The position numbers and the translations under genes were made by a program. DNA of 64,000 bases from a bacterium D16-76 (GTDB lineage Bacteria > Bacillota > Clostridia > Oscillospirales > Acutalibacteraceae), in contig QZEE01000013.1 in the NCBI GenBank assembly GCA_009917445.1, positions 1 through 64,000 of the forward strand, read 5' to 3'. Shown here piece by piece: positions 33,344-42,076 of this stretch (the first letter of the stretch is position 1; each line of letters starts with the position of its first letter). The notes below the pieces were generated by a model. The model was not told where the DNA came from and made no database searches. It worked only from the letters and a program-made list of their open reading frames with translations.

Positions 33344-33745
33344 ATGGCCTTGATCGGGTGCTGGGGCGACATTACCTTTGCCGTTTCCAGAAATGAAGTA
33401 AAGACGTTTACGGGCCTGAAATGGGACAGCGGCGCGAAGTATTCGACCCATGACAGGCATTTGAAAGAGCCGCTTTTGGAGTACACAGGGCGGGAAGTGG
33501 AAAGCATGAGTTTTTCCATGTTCTTTTCCGTCTTTTTAGGCGTGAATCCCATTTCAGAGGTTGCAAAACTGCTTCAAGCAATGCGCCGGGGAGAAGTTCA
33601 CCCGCTTATCATCGGGCCGAAAGCCTACGGCACAAACAAGTGGGTTATTACGAAAGTTTCGACTTCCCTTGACCGTTACGACAACCGCGGCAATCTGCTT
33701 GTTTCAAAAGTAAGCGTAACAATGAAATCATATTCCAGCAGATAA
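33344..33745 (+). CDS. tail protein U-like
   Basis: 133 residues starting MALIGCWGDITFAVSRNEVKTFTG, with GPKAYGTNKWVITKVSTSLDRYDNRGNLLVSKVSVTMKSY, the P2 gpU family. Such proteins sit at the tail tip or termination platform of contractile phages. Confidence 0.85.
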   Translation: MALIGCWGDITFAVSRNEVKTFTGLKWDSGAKYSTHDRHLKEPLLEYTGREVESMSFSMFFSVFLGVNPISEVAKLLQAMRRGEVHPLIIGPKAYGTNKWVITKVSTSLDRYDNRGNLLVSKVSVTMKSYSSR

Positions 33746-33757
33746 AGGGGTGAGAAA

Positions 33758-34078
33758 ATGGCGTACATTGTGAAAGCCTACGACTTAACGAAAATCAATC
33801 TTGCGCCCGCAACACGGGAAGAAGAGATTTTGCAGAATGTAGCGGTCATTATCTCGACCCCGAAATTTTCCGTTCCTCTTGACAGGGGGCTGGGCATGGC
33901 ACAACGGTTTCTTGACAAGCCGATTCAGACGGCCCAGCCTATCCTGATTTCAGAGGTTTTAGAAGCGGTGGAACAATACGAACCACGGGCGCAGATCGGC
34001 GACGTGACTTTTGAATTAGGGGAACGGCCCGGCGCGTTGATTCCAGTTGTGGAGGTGAACATAATTGACGACGAATAA
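33758..34078 (+). CDS. baseplate wedge protein W (gp25-like)
   Basis: 106 residues with the gp25 pattern: NLAPATREEEILQNVAVIISTPKFSVPLDRGLGM and a C-terminal LIPVVEVNII. It starts sheath polymerisation at the baseplate. It overlaps J by 14 bases. Confidence 0.9.
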   Translation: MAYIVKAYDLTKINLAPATREEEILQNVAVIISTPKFSVPLDRGLGMAQRFLDKPIQTAQPILISEVLEAVEQYEPRAQIGDVTFELGERPGALIPVVEVNIIDDE

Positions 34079-35195
34079 CCGGGGCTATCCCGAAATTTCC
34101 TTTGTAGACACGGACACGGCGACACTTGAAAACGCCCTGATTCAGTCTTACGAAGCATTCACGGGGCGGACGCTATACCCGGCAGACCCCGCGCGTCTGT
34201 TTATCCTTTGGGTGGCGGACATTATCATTCAAGAGCGGGTCAACATTGATTTTTCGGCAAAACAAAACGTGCCGCGGTATGCAGAGGGGGAATATTTAGA
34301 TTCCCTTGCAGAGATATTCAAAGACGCTTACCGTTTGGAGCCGGAAAAGGCGAAAACGACGTTGCGGTTCACGCTTTCCATTCCGCTGGAGGTTGCGACA
34401 ATCATTCCGGCGGGGACACGCGCAACGGTTGACGGGGAAATCATGTTTCAAACGCTGGAAACCCTGACAATCCTTGCGGGCGACACAAGCGGGGACGTTG
34501 CCGCGGAATGCCTGACCGCGGGGGAAATCGGAAACGGGTTCGTTCCGGGACAGATCAATCAGCTTGTAGACATCTTCCCGTATTTTGGAACCGTGCAAAA
34601 TGTGTCCGAATCGGACGGCGGAGCGGACAAGGAAAGCGACGCGGCCTTTTATGACCGAATGCGGGAGAGCATGGAAACCTTTTCGACCGCAGGGCCGCTG
34701 GGGGCTTATGAGTATTTCGCAAAAACCGCGTCGGCCTTGATTGTGGACGTGAAAGCAACTTCCCCGGAACCGGGGGAAGTTGACGTGCGGGTTCTGCTTG
34801 CAGGGGGCGAATTGCCGGGAACGGAAATGCTGAAAACCGTTTCGGACATTCTGAACGCGGACAATGTGCGCCCCCTGACCGATCACGTTACCGTTGCGGC
34901 CCCTGAAACGGTTTCGTATGCTATCGACTTCACCTATTACACGCAAGAGGGCGGAGCGGTAAGCGCGGAAACGGTGGCGGCAAATATCGCCGCGGCGGTT
35001 CAGACGTTCCGCGAATGGCAGGGGGCAAGAATGGGGCGGGACGTGAACCCGTCCTATTTAACCGCCCTGCTTATGCAAGCGGGCGCAAAGCGCGTTGAAA
35101 TCCGTTCCCCGGCCTTTGCCGTCGTTCCTGACAATGCGGTTGCGCTTTTGAGCGGGAGCGCGTCGGCGGTGAACGGGGGTGCAGAGAGTGAATGA
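34065..35195 (+). CDS. baseplate protein J
   Basis: 376 residues from TTG after ggaggtgaacata. NIDFSAKQNVPRYAEGEYLDSLAEIF, YDRMRESMETFSTAGPLGAYEYFAKTAS and a C-terminal segment typical of P2 gpJ / Mu gp47. It forms the baseplate wedge with W and I. A parS-like palindrome lies inside its coding sequence at 34603-34616. Confidence 0.95.
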   Translation: MTTNNRGYPEISFVDTDTATLENALIQSYEAFTGRTLYPADPARLFILWVADIIIQERVNIDFSAKQNVPRYAEGEYLDSLAEIFKDAYRLEPEKAKTTLRFTLSIPLEVATIIPAGTRATVDGEIMFQTLETLTILAGDTSGDVAAECLTAGEIGNGFVPGQINQLVDIFPYFGTVQNVSESDGGADKESDAAFYDRMRESMETFSTAGPLGAYEYFAKTASALIVDVKATSPEPGEVDVRVLLAGGELPGTEMLKTVSDILNADNVRPLTDHVTVAAPETVSYAIDFTYYTQEGGAVSAETVAANIAAAVQTFREWQGARMGRDVNPSYLTALLMQAGAKRVEIRSPAFAVVPDNAVALLSGSASAVNGGAESE

Positions 35196-35931
35196 CCTGT
35201 ATTCAATCGACTTTACACGTTCGCTTCCGCCCGCCCTGAAAAACGACCCGAATATGCTTGCGCTTGCACAGACCATAGCGGAGCAATTACAGGTCACGGC
35301 ACGGCAGATCAAGCAAAACATAATCTATGCCCGCATTGACGAACTGGACGAACAGACCCTTGATATTTTGGCCTATGATCTCCACGTCGATTGGTACGAC
35401 TATTCTTACCCGATAGAGGTAAAACGGCGGACTATTAAAGACAGCGTAAGGGTACACAGGCGGCTGGGGACAAAGTACGCCGTTGAAACCGCGCTGGGAG
35501 CCGTATTCCCTGGCACAAAGGTTCAAGAGTGGTTCGAGTACGGCGGCGACCCGTTCCGCTTCAAAGTGATTATCGGTGCGGCGGAGGGCGTGACAGCCGA
35601 ACAGCAAGCGGCAGTATTGGAGCGGGTGCGGTTCTATAAAAATTTGCGTTCCCATTTGGAAACGATCAGTTACCAGATGGAGCAAGCGACGACAATTCAC
35701 GTCGCCGGGTATCACGCAATCGGAACCCGCCTTGAAGTGTGGCCGTATTTGGCGGACAACTTCACAGAGGAAGCAACCGTGTTTGTCGGGGCCGTTGCGA
35801 CGTTTGCGACGCGGCTTGAAATCAATCCGTCGCTTACAAACTTCATCACGTCCAGCGGGTCAATGCTTTTCGGCGGCTACACACAGCAGACGCGAAAGCT
35901 TCAAATTCAACCTTTGAGAAATGAGGGATAG
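35188..35931 (+). CDS. tail protein I
   Basis: 247 residues from the second GTG (VNDLYSIDFTRSLPPALKNDPN), which has the better-spaced ribosome site and overlaps J. LDEQTLDILAYDLHVDWYDYSYPIEVKRRTIKDSVRVHRRLGTKYAVE is the P2 gpI signature. It completes the baseplate wedge and links to fibres. Confidence 0.9.
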   Translation: MNDLYSIDFTRSLPPALKNDPNMLALAQTIAEQLQVTARQIKQNIIYARIDELDEQTLDILAYDLHVDWYDYSYPIEVKRRTIKDSVRVHRRLGTKYAVETALGAVFPGTKVQEWFEYGGDPFRFKVIIGAAEGVTAEQQAAVLERVRFYKNLRSHLETISYQMEQATTIHVAGYHAIGTRLEVWPYLADNFTEEATVFVGAVATFATRLEINPSLTNFITSSGSMLFGGYTQQTRKLQIQPLRNEG

Positions 35932-35934
35932 ACA

Positions 35935-36819
35935 ATGCCAGAGGAAACGACAAAAAAATTCGGAACTATCGTAACCGACGTGGGGACCATGCGAACCCGC
36001 GAAGCGGTGTTGGAGGGTAAAAAAATCAACCTGACAACCCTTGCCGTCGGCGACGGCGGCGGGGCCTATTACGTGCCGTCGGCAGATATGCAGGGCTTAA
36101 AAAATGAAACTTGGCGCGGGGACGTGTCCAGCGTGACCGTCAACCCTGATTCCCCGAACATGATTGACGTTGTGGCGGTTATCCCCTCCGACGTGGGCGG
36201 GTTCACTATCCGCGAAATGGCGGTTCTGGACGACGGCGAATACACGATTGCCATTTGCAACACGCCGGACACGGAAAAAGTCATAATTACCAGCGGCGCG
36301 GCGGGCGAAGTTGAAGTGACAATGCACATCGAGTTTTCAAACACGGGAATTATTACGTTCATCGTTGATCCCTACGCCCTGACCGCGACGAAAAAGGACA
36401 TTCAGGAACACAACGCCGCGCAGACGGCCCATGAAGCAAAGTTCGAGCAGAAAGCGGACGTTACCGACCTGAACGCCCATGTAAACAACAGCGATATTCA
36501 CGTGAACCCCACCACAATGGGAAACTATGACACGGCTATTTCCGGCCTGATCGAGCATACAGAGGACGCAGACATTCACGTTTCGGCGGAAGAAAAGGCC
36601 GCATGGAGCGCGGCGGTTGAAACAGCGGCAAAGGCGGCAGAGGACGCGGCGCAAGCCCTGAATCTTGCCGCGGGCCTTGAAAGCCGCATTGCCCGTGTGG
36701 AAGATGGACTTTTCAATAACATTACCGGGAACCCGTTTCTTGTGTCTTTTGATTCCCTTGACGGAATCATTCTGACTAAGGGTATTTGGAACGCGGAACG
36801 GCAGAGAATCGAATGTTGA
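35935..36819 (+). CDS. tail fibre / collar protein
   Basis: 294 residues. The first 150 residues (TKKFGTIVTDVGTMRTREAVLEGKKINLTTLAVGDGGG...) match the DUF3751 tail-collar fibre N-terminus that plugs into the baseplate. A helical and His-rich shaft follows (LIEHTEDADIHVSAEEK). It is much shorter than usual fibres and lacks a receptor-binding head, consistent with the DGR-variable protein downstream providing binding. Confidence 0.8.
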   Translation: MPEETTKKFGTIVTDVGTMRTREAVLEGKKINLTTLAVGDGGGAYYVPSADMQGLKNETWRGDVSSVTVNPDSPNMIDVVAVIPSDVGGFTIREMAVLDDGEYTIAICNTPDTEKVIITSGAAGEVEVTMHIEFSNTGIITFIVDPYALTATKKDIQEHNAAQTAHEAKFEQKADVTDLNAHVNNSDIHVNPTTMGNYDTAISGLIEHTEDADIHVSAEEKAAWSAAVETAAKAAEDAAQALNLAAGLESRIARVEDGLFNNITGNPFLVSFDSLDGIILTKGIWNAERQRIEC

Positions 36820-37043
36820 CGGAATATGCTTGCACACGCCGGGAACTGTCCTGCATAATTGGGAACCTGTTTACAGAGATTGAACCGCCTTGCGAACGGT
36901 GCGGGGCCGCTGACGTGCTGACGATCAGCGGGACAACCTACACCGGGGCGCGGGCGGTTCTTACTGTCACAGAACACGGGTTCACGTTTGACGGGGACCC
37001 GGCGGAGGTTGCGCGAATCAGGGAAAGGCGGTGTTTGAAATGA
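36813..37043 (+). CDS. small cysteine-containing protein between fibre and Avd, 76 aa
   Basis: ATG was chosen by overlap with the fibre stop. Four cysteines (ACTRRELSCI..., PPCERCGAAD) could bind metal. It overlaps the avd start (ATGA), so it is probably translated with the DGR operon. It could be a tail-tip accessory protein. No family recognised. Confidence 0.5.
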   Translation: MLTEYACTRRELSCIIGNLFTEIEPPCERCGAADVLTISGTTYTGARAVLTVTEHGFTFDGDPAEVARIRERRCLK

Positions 37044-37471
37044 ACCCGCCGCCGAAACAAGCTGAACAAAGCGAATTTACCATAATCGCAAAGGCGAAAG
37101 ACCTTGTAAAGCATACATTCCGAATGACGAATGACAGGCGTTTTCCGAAAAAGTATCGCTTTACCATTGTAAACCGATTACACGACCTGACGATTGATAT
37201 TTTCCAGCATATACAGGAAGCAAACGAACTTGACCTTGCCGACCTGCAAGAGTTCCGCGAACGGAGATACGAACAGAAAAAGGCTTTGACAAAATGCAAG
37301 ACAGTCCTTTTTCTGATTGAACTTTCCCTTGAACTGGAACTTATTTCAAACGATCAATGCGCCGCATGGACAAAAGCCGTTTTGGACGTTAAGTACATGA
37401 CGGCGAAGTGGCGCAAGCAAGATCAGCAGAGGGCGGCAACTATGCAGAGAGGGACCCCGGCGCGGCGATAA
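37040..37471 (+). CDS. avd: accessory variability determinant Avd
   Basis: 143 residues, almost entirely helical: EFTIIAKAKDLVKHTFRMTNDRRFPKKYRFTIVNRLHDLTIDIFQHIQEAN, then a KKALTKCKTVLFLIELSLELELISND helix and a basic tail. This is the five-helix barrel Avd family, which binds DGR RT and TR RNA. The ATG is 7 bases after aaaggcgg and overlaps the preceding stop. Order Avd-TR-RT is the standard DGR layout. Confidence 0.85.
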   Translation: MNPPPKQAEQSEFTIIAKAKDLVKHTFRMTNDRRFPKKYRFTIVNRLHDLTIDIFQHIQEANELDLADLQEFRERRYEQKKALTKCKTVLFLIELSLELELISNDQCAAWTKAVLDVKYMTAKWRKQDQQRAATMQRGTPARR

Positions 37472-37490
37472 AGCCCGCCGGGTTTTCTTT
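37456..37490 (+). terminator. hairpin with T-rich tail at the end of avd
   Basis: cccggcg (37456-37462) pairs with cgccggg (37476-37482), followed by ttttcttt. It spans the avd stop codon and lies 16 bases before the template repeat. It may uncouple avd from the TR/RT transcript or be part of the structured TR RNA. Confidence 0.5.
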
Positions 37491-37505
37491 GGGGTATGCC
37501 TTGTA

Positions 37506-37600
37506 GCGTCCAACTCGTACAACGTCCGCAACGTCAATTCCTCCGGCGCGATGAACTGGAACAACGCGTACAACGGCAACAGGGGCGTTCGCCCGCTTTG
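37506..37600 (+). repeat. DGR template repeat TR
   Basis: 95 non-coding bases between Avd and RT contain 22 adenines, nine AAC codons among them, in the frame of the targets. It aligns without gaps to VR2 over 95 bases and to VR1 over 89 bases. It ends in the invariant ggggcgttcgcccgctttg. Transcribed RNA would be copied by the RT with adenine-specific errors and the cDNA would replace VR. Confidence 0.95.
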
Positions 37601-37836
37601 GTGGATTTCCGCGATTGAGTAAGCCAAAAGCCGAAAACAGAGGCCCACTATCAAAGGAAGGTGTATCCCTCCGCCGCGGTGAGAGGGCGGCGGTAAATAC
37701 AAGATTGGTGAAGCAAGGCCCACGGGAACCAGCTTCCGCCCCGCCGCGGGCGCGTGGCGGGGTCCGATGATGAAGCATTGACGGGGTGGGAAACGCCCTG
37801 CAAGGCGGATTCTATACACGGCAAGGAGTTTTTATA
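37601..37836 (+). other. non-coding spacer from TR to RT
   Basis: No credible gene. The region is GC-rich and able to fold. In DGRs the RNA downstream of TR is required for cDNA priming, so this is probably the 3' part of the TR RNA. The RT start at its end is set by aaggag 10 bases upstream. Confidence 0.6.
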
Positions 37837-38913
37837 ATGACAGACGCAGATTTTACGCGGGTATATGATTTCGGAAACCTGTATGCGGGGTTCCTGAAAG
37901 CCCGCAGAGGTAAAAGGGGCAAAGCCAGCGTCGCAAAGTTTGAAGCGAATTTGCTGGAAGCAATTTGCCTACTTTCGGAAATGCTGAAAAACAGGACGTA
38001 TAAACCGTCTGACTATTTCGTTTTTCGGGTGTACGAACCGAAAGAGCGCGTCGTTATGACAAACGCGTTCAAAGATAAAGTCGTTCAGCATTCCCTATGC
38101 GATAACATACTTGAACCAGCATTTTCCCGCGCCTTTATCCGGGACAACTACGCTTCACAGCGCGGGCGCGGGACGCATGACGGCCTATACAGGCTGGAAG
38201 AGTTCATGCGGTCCTATTATTTTTCACACAAGGCAAAGGCGGAGCGGGAGGGCCGGGAGGAGGGGTTGCCGCGGCCCGCCCCGCAAGCCGCCGATTACGC
38301 CGACGGCTGGGTTCTCAAATGCGACATATCGAAGTATTTCTATTCGATTCAGCATGAACCGTTAAAACAGATGGTACGGCAGTACGTCAAAAGCCCCGGC
38401 GTTCTATGGCTTGTCGATATGATTATTGACAGTACGGAGAATCCGGGCGTTCCGATTGGAAATCAAACTTCACAATGGTTCGCGGTCATGTACCTTTCGG
38501 GGTTAGATCATTTCATCAAGGAAAAGCTGGGTATTCGCTATTATGGGCGGTATATGGACGACTTTTACTTGATACATGAGGACAAGGCGTACTTGCAGTA
38601 TTGCCGCCGCGAAATAGAACGGTATGTTGCCCGGCTGGGGCTGACCTTGAACAACAAAACGAACATCTTTCCTTTGCGGAACGGTATTGACTTTTTAGGG
38701 TTTCATTCATACCTGACCGACAGCGGCAAAGTGATTCGGAAAGTAAGGAGGGCAAGCAAGAGCAATGAACAACGGAAGCTAAAGAAACAGCGGGCTTTGC
38801 TGGACCGCGGAAAAATCACCATGCGGGAGATTAAACAATCCTACGGAAGCTGGCGGAGCCACGCGGAAAAGGGGAATTGCTATCACCTTATCCGCGAAAT
38901 GGACCAACTATAA
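37837..38913 (+). CDS. DGR reverse transcriptase
   Basis: 358 residues, ATG after gcaaggag. RT core: KCDISKYFYS with Asp163, the DGR-specific motif 4 IGNQTSQ at 207-213 (most RTs have QGxxxSP), and catalytic YMDD at 239-242 in YGRYMDDFYLI, then LTLNNKTNIF and FLGFHSYLT. There is no protease, RNase H or maturase domain. With Avd it makes adenine-mutagenised cDNA from TR RNA and directs mutagenic retrohoming into VRs. Confidence 0.97.
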   Translation: MTDADFTRVYDFGNLYAGFLKARRGKRGKASVAKFEANLLEAICLLSEMLKNRTYKPSDYFVFRVYEPKERVVMTNAFKDKVVQHSLCDNILEPAFSRAFIRDNYASQRGRGTHDGLYRLEEFMRSYYFSHKAKAEREGREEGLPRPAPQAADYADGWVLKCDISKYFYSIQHEPLKQMVRQYVKSPGVLWLVDMIIDSTENPGVPIGNQTSQWFAVMYLSGLDHFIKEKLGIRYYGRYMDDFYLIHEDKAYLQYCRREIERYVARLGLTLNNKTNIFPLRNGIDFLGFHSYLTDSGKVIRKVRRASKSNEQRKLKKQRALLDRGKITMREIKQSYGSWRSHAEKGNCYHLIREMDQL

Positions 38914-38958
38914 AACCCTATTTGAAGAAAAACTTTCAGAAAAGGAGTGTGTCACATA

Positions 38959-40677
38959 ATGGCAAAAGCTTTAAGTTCTCTTGCCGTCGGTACATTGGTA
39001 AAGGACACGGGAACGCTTTACAATGGCAAGCCCATTGTCTGGAAGATTGCCGACAAGGGCCACGCGGGTTATCCTGCAAATTCCGTGACGCTGATTACAG
39101 AACGCATTATTTCGCTGAAATGCTTTGACGCTATCGAATCAGGCAACAGCGACAGCAACCGCCGATCTTACGGCAATAACCGCTGGATTTACTCAAATAT
39201 CCGGCGGTGGTTGAACAGTCAAGCGGCGGCGGGCAAATGGTACGCCGCACAGCACAGCGCAGACGCGCCCCCGTCGAACGCTAATGTATGGAGCAACTAC
39301 AACGAATACGACGGGGAAGCGGGATTTCTTGCGGGGTTCTCGGCAAGCTTTGTCGCCGCCCTGCTTACTACAACGCATACCGTCGGCAAAGCGTCGGTGG
39401 ACGGCGGCGGAACTGAAACTTGCACCGACAAAATCTTTTTTGCGTCGTCAACGGAAGTCGGCTTGACGGGCGACGTTGTATGCGGGAGCAAGCTGGCCCT
39501 GTTCACGGACGACGCTTCCAGACGGGCGAAACCCACGGCGGAATGTGTGTCGAAAAGTGAGTACACAAACAGCAGTTTCAACACAAATTCGTTTTGGTAC
39601 TACTGGCTTTGCGACGCTTACGCGTCCAGCTCGTCCTACGTCCGCAGCGTCCTTTCCTCCGGCGCGGTGGTCTGGGACAGCGCGTGCCACGGCTACTGGG
39701 GCGTTCGCCCGCTTTGTAATTTGTTATCTTCAATCTTGGTATCTGATTCCCCGGATTCTGACGGCGCATACACAATCATTTGGAATCGCGCCCCCAGCAC
39801 GCCGCCCAGCCTGACCGTTCCGACGACGGTTCGCGGGGGGCAAAGCCTGACCGTAACATGGGGAACGTCCACGGACGCAGACGGCAATTTGTCCGGGTAC
39901 ATTTTGGAGCGGCAGAACAACGGCGGCGCGTGGAAACAGCTTTACAAAGGTATCAATAAAACCTATACCGACACGATCACGCAGGGCTGGGAAAGCGTCG
40001 CATACAGGGTTAAAGCCTACGACAGCGCGGGCGCAGAATCAGCATACAGCACCAGCCCGACCCGAACCGTCATAAACAACACGCCGCCCACAATCAGCGG
40101 GAACAACGGCGATCTTGGAACGAAAACCGGGGCGTTCAATCAGGCTTACACAGTCACAGACCCGGACAGCGGGCAAACGCTGTCCGTCACGGAAAAGATC
40201 GACAACACGGTGAAGCGAACCTATACCGCGACCAGTGGGCAGAACTATTCGTTCAACGTCACGGCGGCGGAGTGGGTGAAGCTTGCCAACGGGTCCCATA
40301 CCCTGACAATCTCCGCCGCGGATAACGTCGGCGGAACCGCCACCCGAACCTATACGTTCACAAAGAACGAAACCGAAATCGAAATGACGCTGGCCACCCC
40401 GCTGACTTCCGACGACGCGGTTACAAAGGCAATCATGAGCGTTACGCGGCAGATTCCGACGGGGGCAACCTTTACCGTTGAAGCCTGCAACAATGCCTTT
40501 GACGCGTCGCCCACGTGGGAGGACGTGACACAGGCCGTCACAAGCGGGAACAAGTTCTTTTTGAATAACACCACAAAGACCGCGGCACAATGGGGGTTCA
40601 ATCTCCGAATCAAGGTCAAGAGAAACGGGGCAACGGGCGATTGCTACATTGTTTCGGCAGGGGGGAATTTTGAATGA
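38959..40677 (+). CDS. proximal DGR target 2: variable DUF6273 protein with fibronectin-like domains
   Basis: 572 residues; ATG chosen 12 bases after aaaggag. Residues 1-265 are a DUF6273 / formylglycine-enzyme-like fold with a C-type-lectin-style variable surface (NNRWIYSNIRRWLNSQ, then FWYYWLCDAYASS...WGVRPLCNL). VR2 encodes residues 222-253. Residues 275-360 look like a fibronectin type III domain and 365-480 like a second Ig-like domain. By location after tail genes it is probably a virion or host-binding surface protein; binding partner unknown. Confidence 0.9.
   Translation: MAKALSSLAVGTLVKDTGTLYNGKPIVWKIADKGHAGYPANSVTLITERIISLKCFDAIESGNSDSNRRSYGNNRWIYSNIRRWLNSQAAAGKWYAAQHSADAPPSNANVWSNYNEYDGEAGFLAGFSASFVAALLTTTHTVGKASVDGGGTETCTDKIFFASSTEVGLTGDVVCGSKLALFTDDASRRAKPTAECVSKSEYTNSSFNTNSFWYYWLCDAYASSSSYVRSVLSSGAVVWDSACHGYWGVRPLCNLLSSILVSDSPDSDGAYTIIWNRAPSTPPSLTVPTTVRGGQSLTVTWGTSTDADGNLSGYILERQNNGGAWKQLYKGINKTYTDTITQGWESVAYRVKAYDSAGAESAYSTSPTRTVINNTPPTISGNNGDLGTKTGAFNQAYTVTDPDSGQTLSVTEKIDNTVKRTYTATSGQNYSFNVTAAEWVKLANGSHTLTISAADNVGGTATRTYTFTKNETEIEMTLATPLTSDDAVTKAIMSVTRQIPTGATFTVEACNNAFDASPTWEDVTQAVTSGNKFFLNNTTKTAAQWGFNLRIKVKRNGATGDCYIVSAGGNFE
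39622..39716 (+). repeat. DGR variable repeat VR2
   Basis: Gap-free alignment with TR 37506-37600 shows 15 differences among 95 bases, all at TR adenines (AAC to AGC, TAC, GTC, GAC, CAC; AAT to CTT; TAC to TCC, TGC; ATG to GTG; AGG to TGG). The last 19 bases are identical to TR and VR1. Downstream, about 29 bases resemble the flank of VR1 but not of TR. Confidence 0.97.
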
Positions 40678-41162
40678 GCGTACAGCACAAGCAAGACAGT
40701 ATTCGCAATATGCGGCTGGAGCGGATGGGGATTCAGCCCCCCGCCGACTGGAACGACGTTGCACAGGTCCGCGCGGTGAAAAAGCAAGAGATCGGCGCGG
40801 CCTGTTCCGCCGCGATCTATGCGGGGATTGAAGTTGACGGGTCACGGTATAGCCTGACCGAACACGACCAAACAGAATTGATGGCACAGGCGCAGACGGT
40901 CAAAGAGGGCGCGGCGGCGGTTCCCTATCACGCAGACGGGGAACTTTGCCGTATGTACCCGGCGGAAGAGTTTACCGCGCTTGCACAGGCGGCAACGGCC
41001 CACGTGTTCTACCATCGGACATACTGCAATCACATGAACGCGTGGATTGCGCGGGCCGATCTGGAAGAACTGCCCGCGATTGTCTACGGGGCGGAACTTC
41101 CGAAAGACCTTGCGGCAAGCATGGCGGCAATTATCGCCGCCGCAGGCGGGGGTGCGGCATGA
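40674..41162 (+). CDS. tail-associated protein, DUF4376-like
   Basis: 162 residues overlapping the target gene by 4 bases. SVQHKQDSIRNMRLERMGIQ and the following VKKQEIGAACSAAIYAGIEVDGSRYSLTEHDQTEL fit the DUF4376-type proteins that accompany tail fibres and variable tail proteins. It may chaperone or attach the DGR target. The Ala-rich C-terminus is disordered. Confidence 0.55.
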   Translation: MSVQHKQDSIRNMRLERMGIQPPADWNDVAQVRAVKKQEIGAACSAAIYAGIEVDGSRYSLTEHDQTELMAQAQTVKEGAAAVPYHADGELCRMYPAEEFTALAQAATAHVFYHRTYCNHMNAWIARADLEELPAIVYGAELPKDLAASMAAIIAAAGGGAA

Positions 41163-41635
41163 AACGCGTTTTGACGATTTGGGCCGCGCTGGGGGCCGTG
41201 TATGTTACCCTTGAAATCCTCTTTCGGGGACGTTCCCACCCTGCAATGCTGATTGTCGGCGGGCTTTGCGGGGTTCTTGTGGGGGCAATCAATCAGCGGC
41301 CCGGTTTTTACCGCGCCCCGGTCATTGTGCAAGCAATGATCGGGGCGTTGATCGTCCTTGCCGTCGAGTTTGTAAGCGGGTGCGTTCTGAACCTTTGGCT
41401 GGGGCTGGGCGTTTGGGATTATAGCAATCAGCCCGGCAACGTGCTGGGGCAGATTTGCCCAGCGTTCGGCCTTTTGTGGTTCTTTATTATGCCCCTTGCG
41501 ATTTGGGCGGAGGACACGGCACGGTGGCTTATATGGGCCTATGAATGCGCCGTGTACGGTAAAACAGAGAAACCGCCTGACATTGCCCCGTATTCGCTGA
41601 AAAGCGTTTACAAAGATTTCTTTTTCAGGAGGTAG
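41159..41635 (+). CDS. membrane protein of the ABC_trans_CmpB-like (PF06541) type
   Basis: 158 residues with three or four hydrophobic segments. The block VWDYSNQPGNVLGQICPAFGLLWFFIM matches the CmpB/YardB-type conserved region (W-Y-S--P-N-L-GQIC---LLWF). In bacteria this family is a putative transporter-like membrane protein. Here it starts the lysis cassette, so it might be a holin or membrane-permeabilising partner. Confidence 0.65.
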   Translation: MKRVLTIWAALGAVYVTLEILFRGRSHPAMLIVGGLCGVLVGAINQRPGFYRAPVIVQAMIGALIVLAVEFVSGCVLNLWLGLGVWDYSNQPGNVLGQICPAFGLLWFFIMPLAIWAEDTARWLIWAYECAVYGKTEKPPDIAPYSLKSVYKDFFFRR

Positions 41636-41640
41636 AGAAC

Positions 41641-42063
41641 GTGACGATTGCACAGTTATTGACCAGTGGAGGCGGGGTTTTCCTTGTTCTTGTCACGCTG
41701 ATTCAGATTGCCCCTATCAAGCTTAACCCGTGGACGGCTATTGCACGGGCGATAGGACGCGCAATCAACAAAGACGTACTTTCAAAACTGGACGAAACGC
41801 GGAAAACCCTTGATGAACACATCAAAACGGACGACGCGCGAAATGCAGATTTACACAGATCAAGAATCCTGCAATTCAACAATGAGTTATTGCGGGATAT
41901 TCCGCACACAAGGGAAGATTTCATAGAAATTTTGGCGGAAATCGACTTTTACGAAAAGTATTGCGATACCCACCCGGACTATGAAAACAACCGCGCAACA
42001 CACGCCGTCGCACACATTAAACGCGTGTACGATGAACGGTTGATAAAACACGATTTCTTGTGA
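41641..42063 (+). CDS. membrane-anchored phage protein in lysis cassette
   Basis: 140 residues from GTG after caggaggtag. A hydrophobic segment at residues 9-30 (GGGVFLVLVTLIQIAPIKLN) is followed by a cytoplasmic coiled coil (KLDETRKTLDEHIKTDDARNAD) and a helical domain. Similar proteins are frequent next to endolysins in Clostridial phages and are often annotated as holin-like. Exact role unproven. Confidence 0.6.
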   Translation: MTIAQLLTSGGGVFLVLVTLIQIAPIKLNPWTAIARAIGRAINKDVLSKLDETRKTLDEHIKTDDARNADLHRSRILQFNNELLRDIPHTREDFIEILAEIDFYEKYCDTHPDYENNRATHAVAHIKRVYDERLIKHDFL

Positions 42064-42076
42064 AAGGCGGTGCGGC

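Noticed and set aside
37601-37836. GTG-initiated N-terminal extension of the reverse transcriptase from 37786
   Set aside because: ATG at 37837 has a well-placed aaggag, and the extension lacks similarity to RT proteins and would run into TR RNA.
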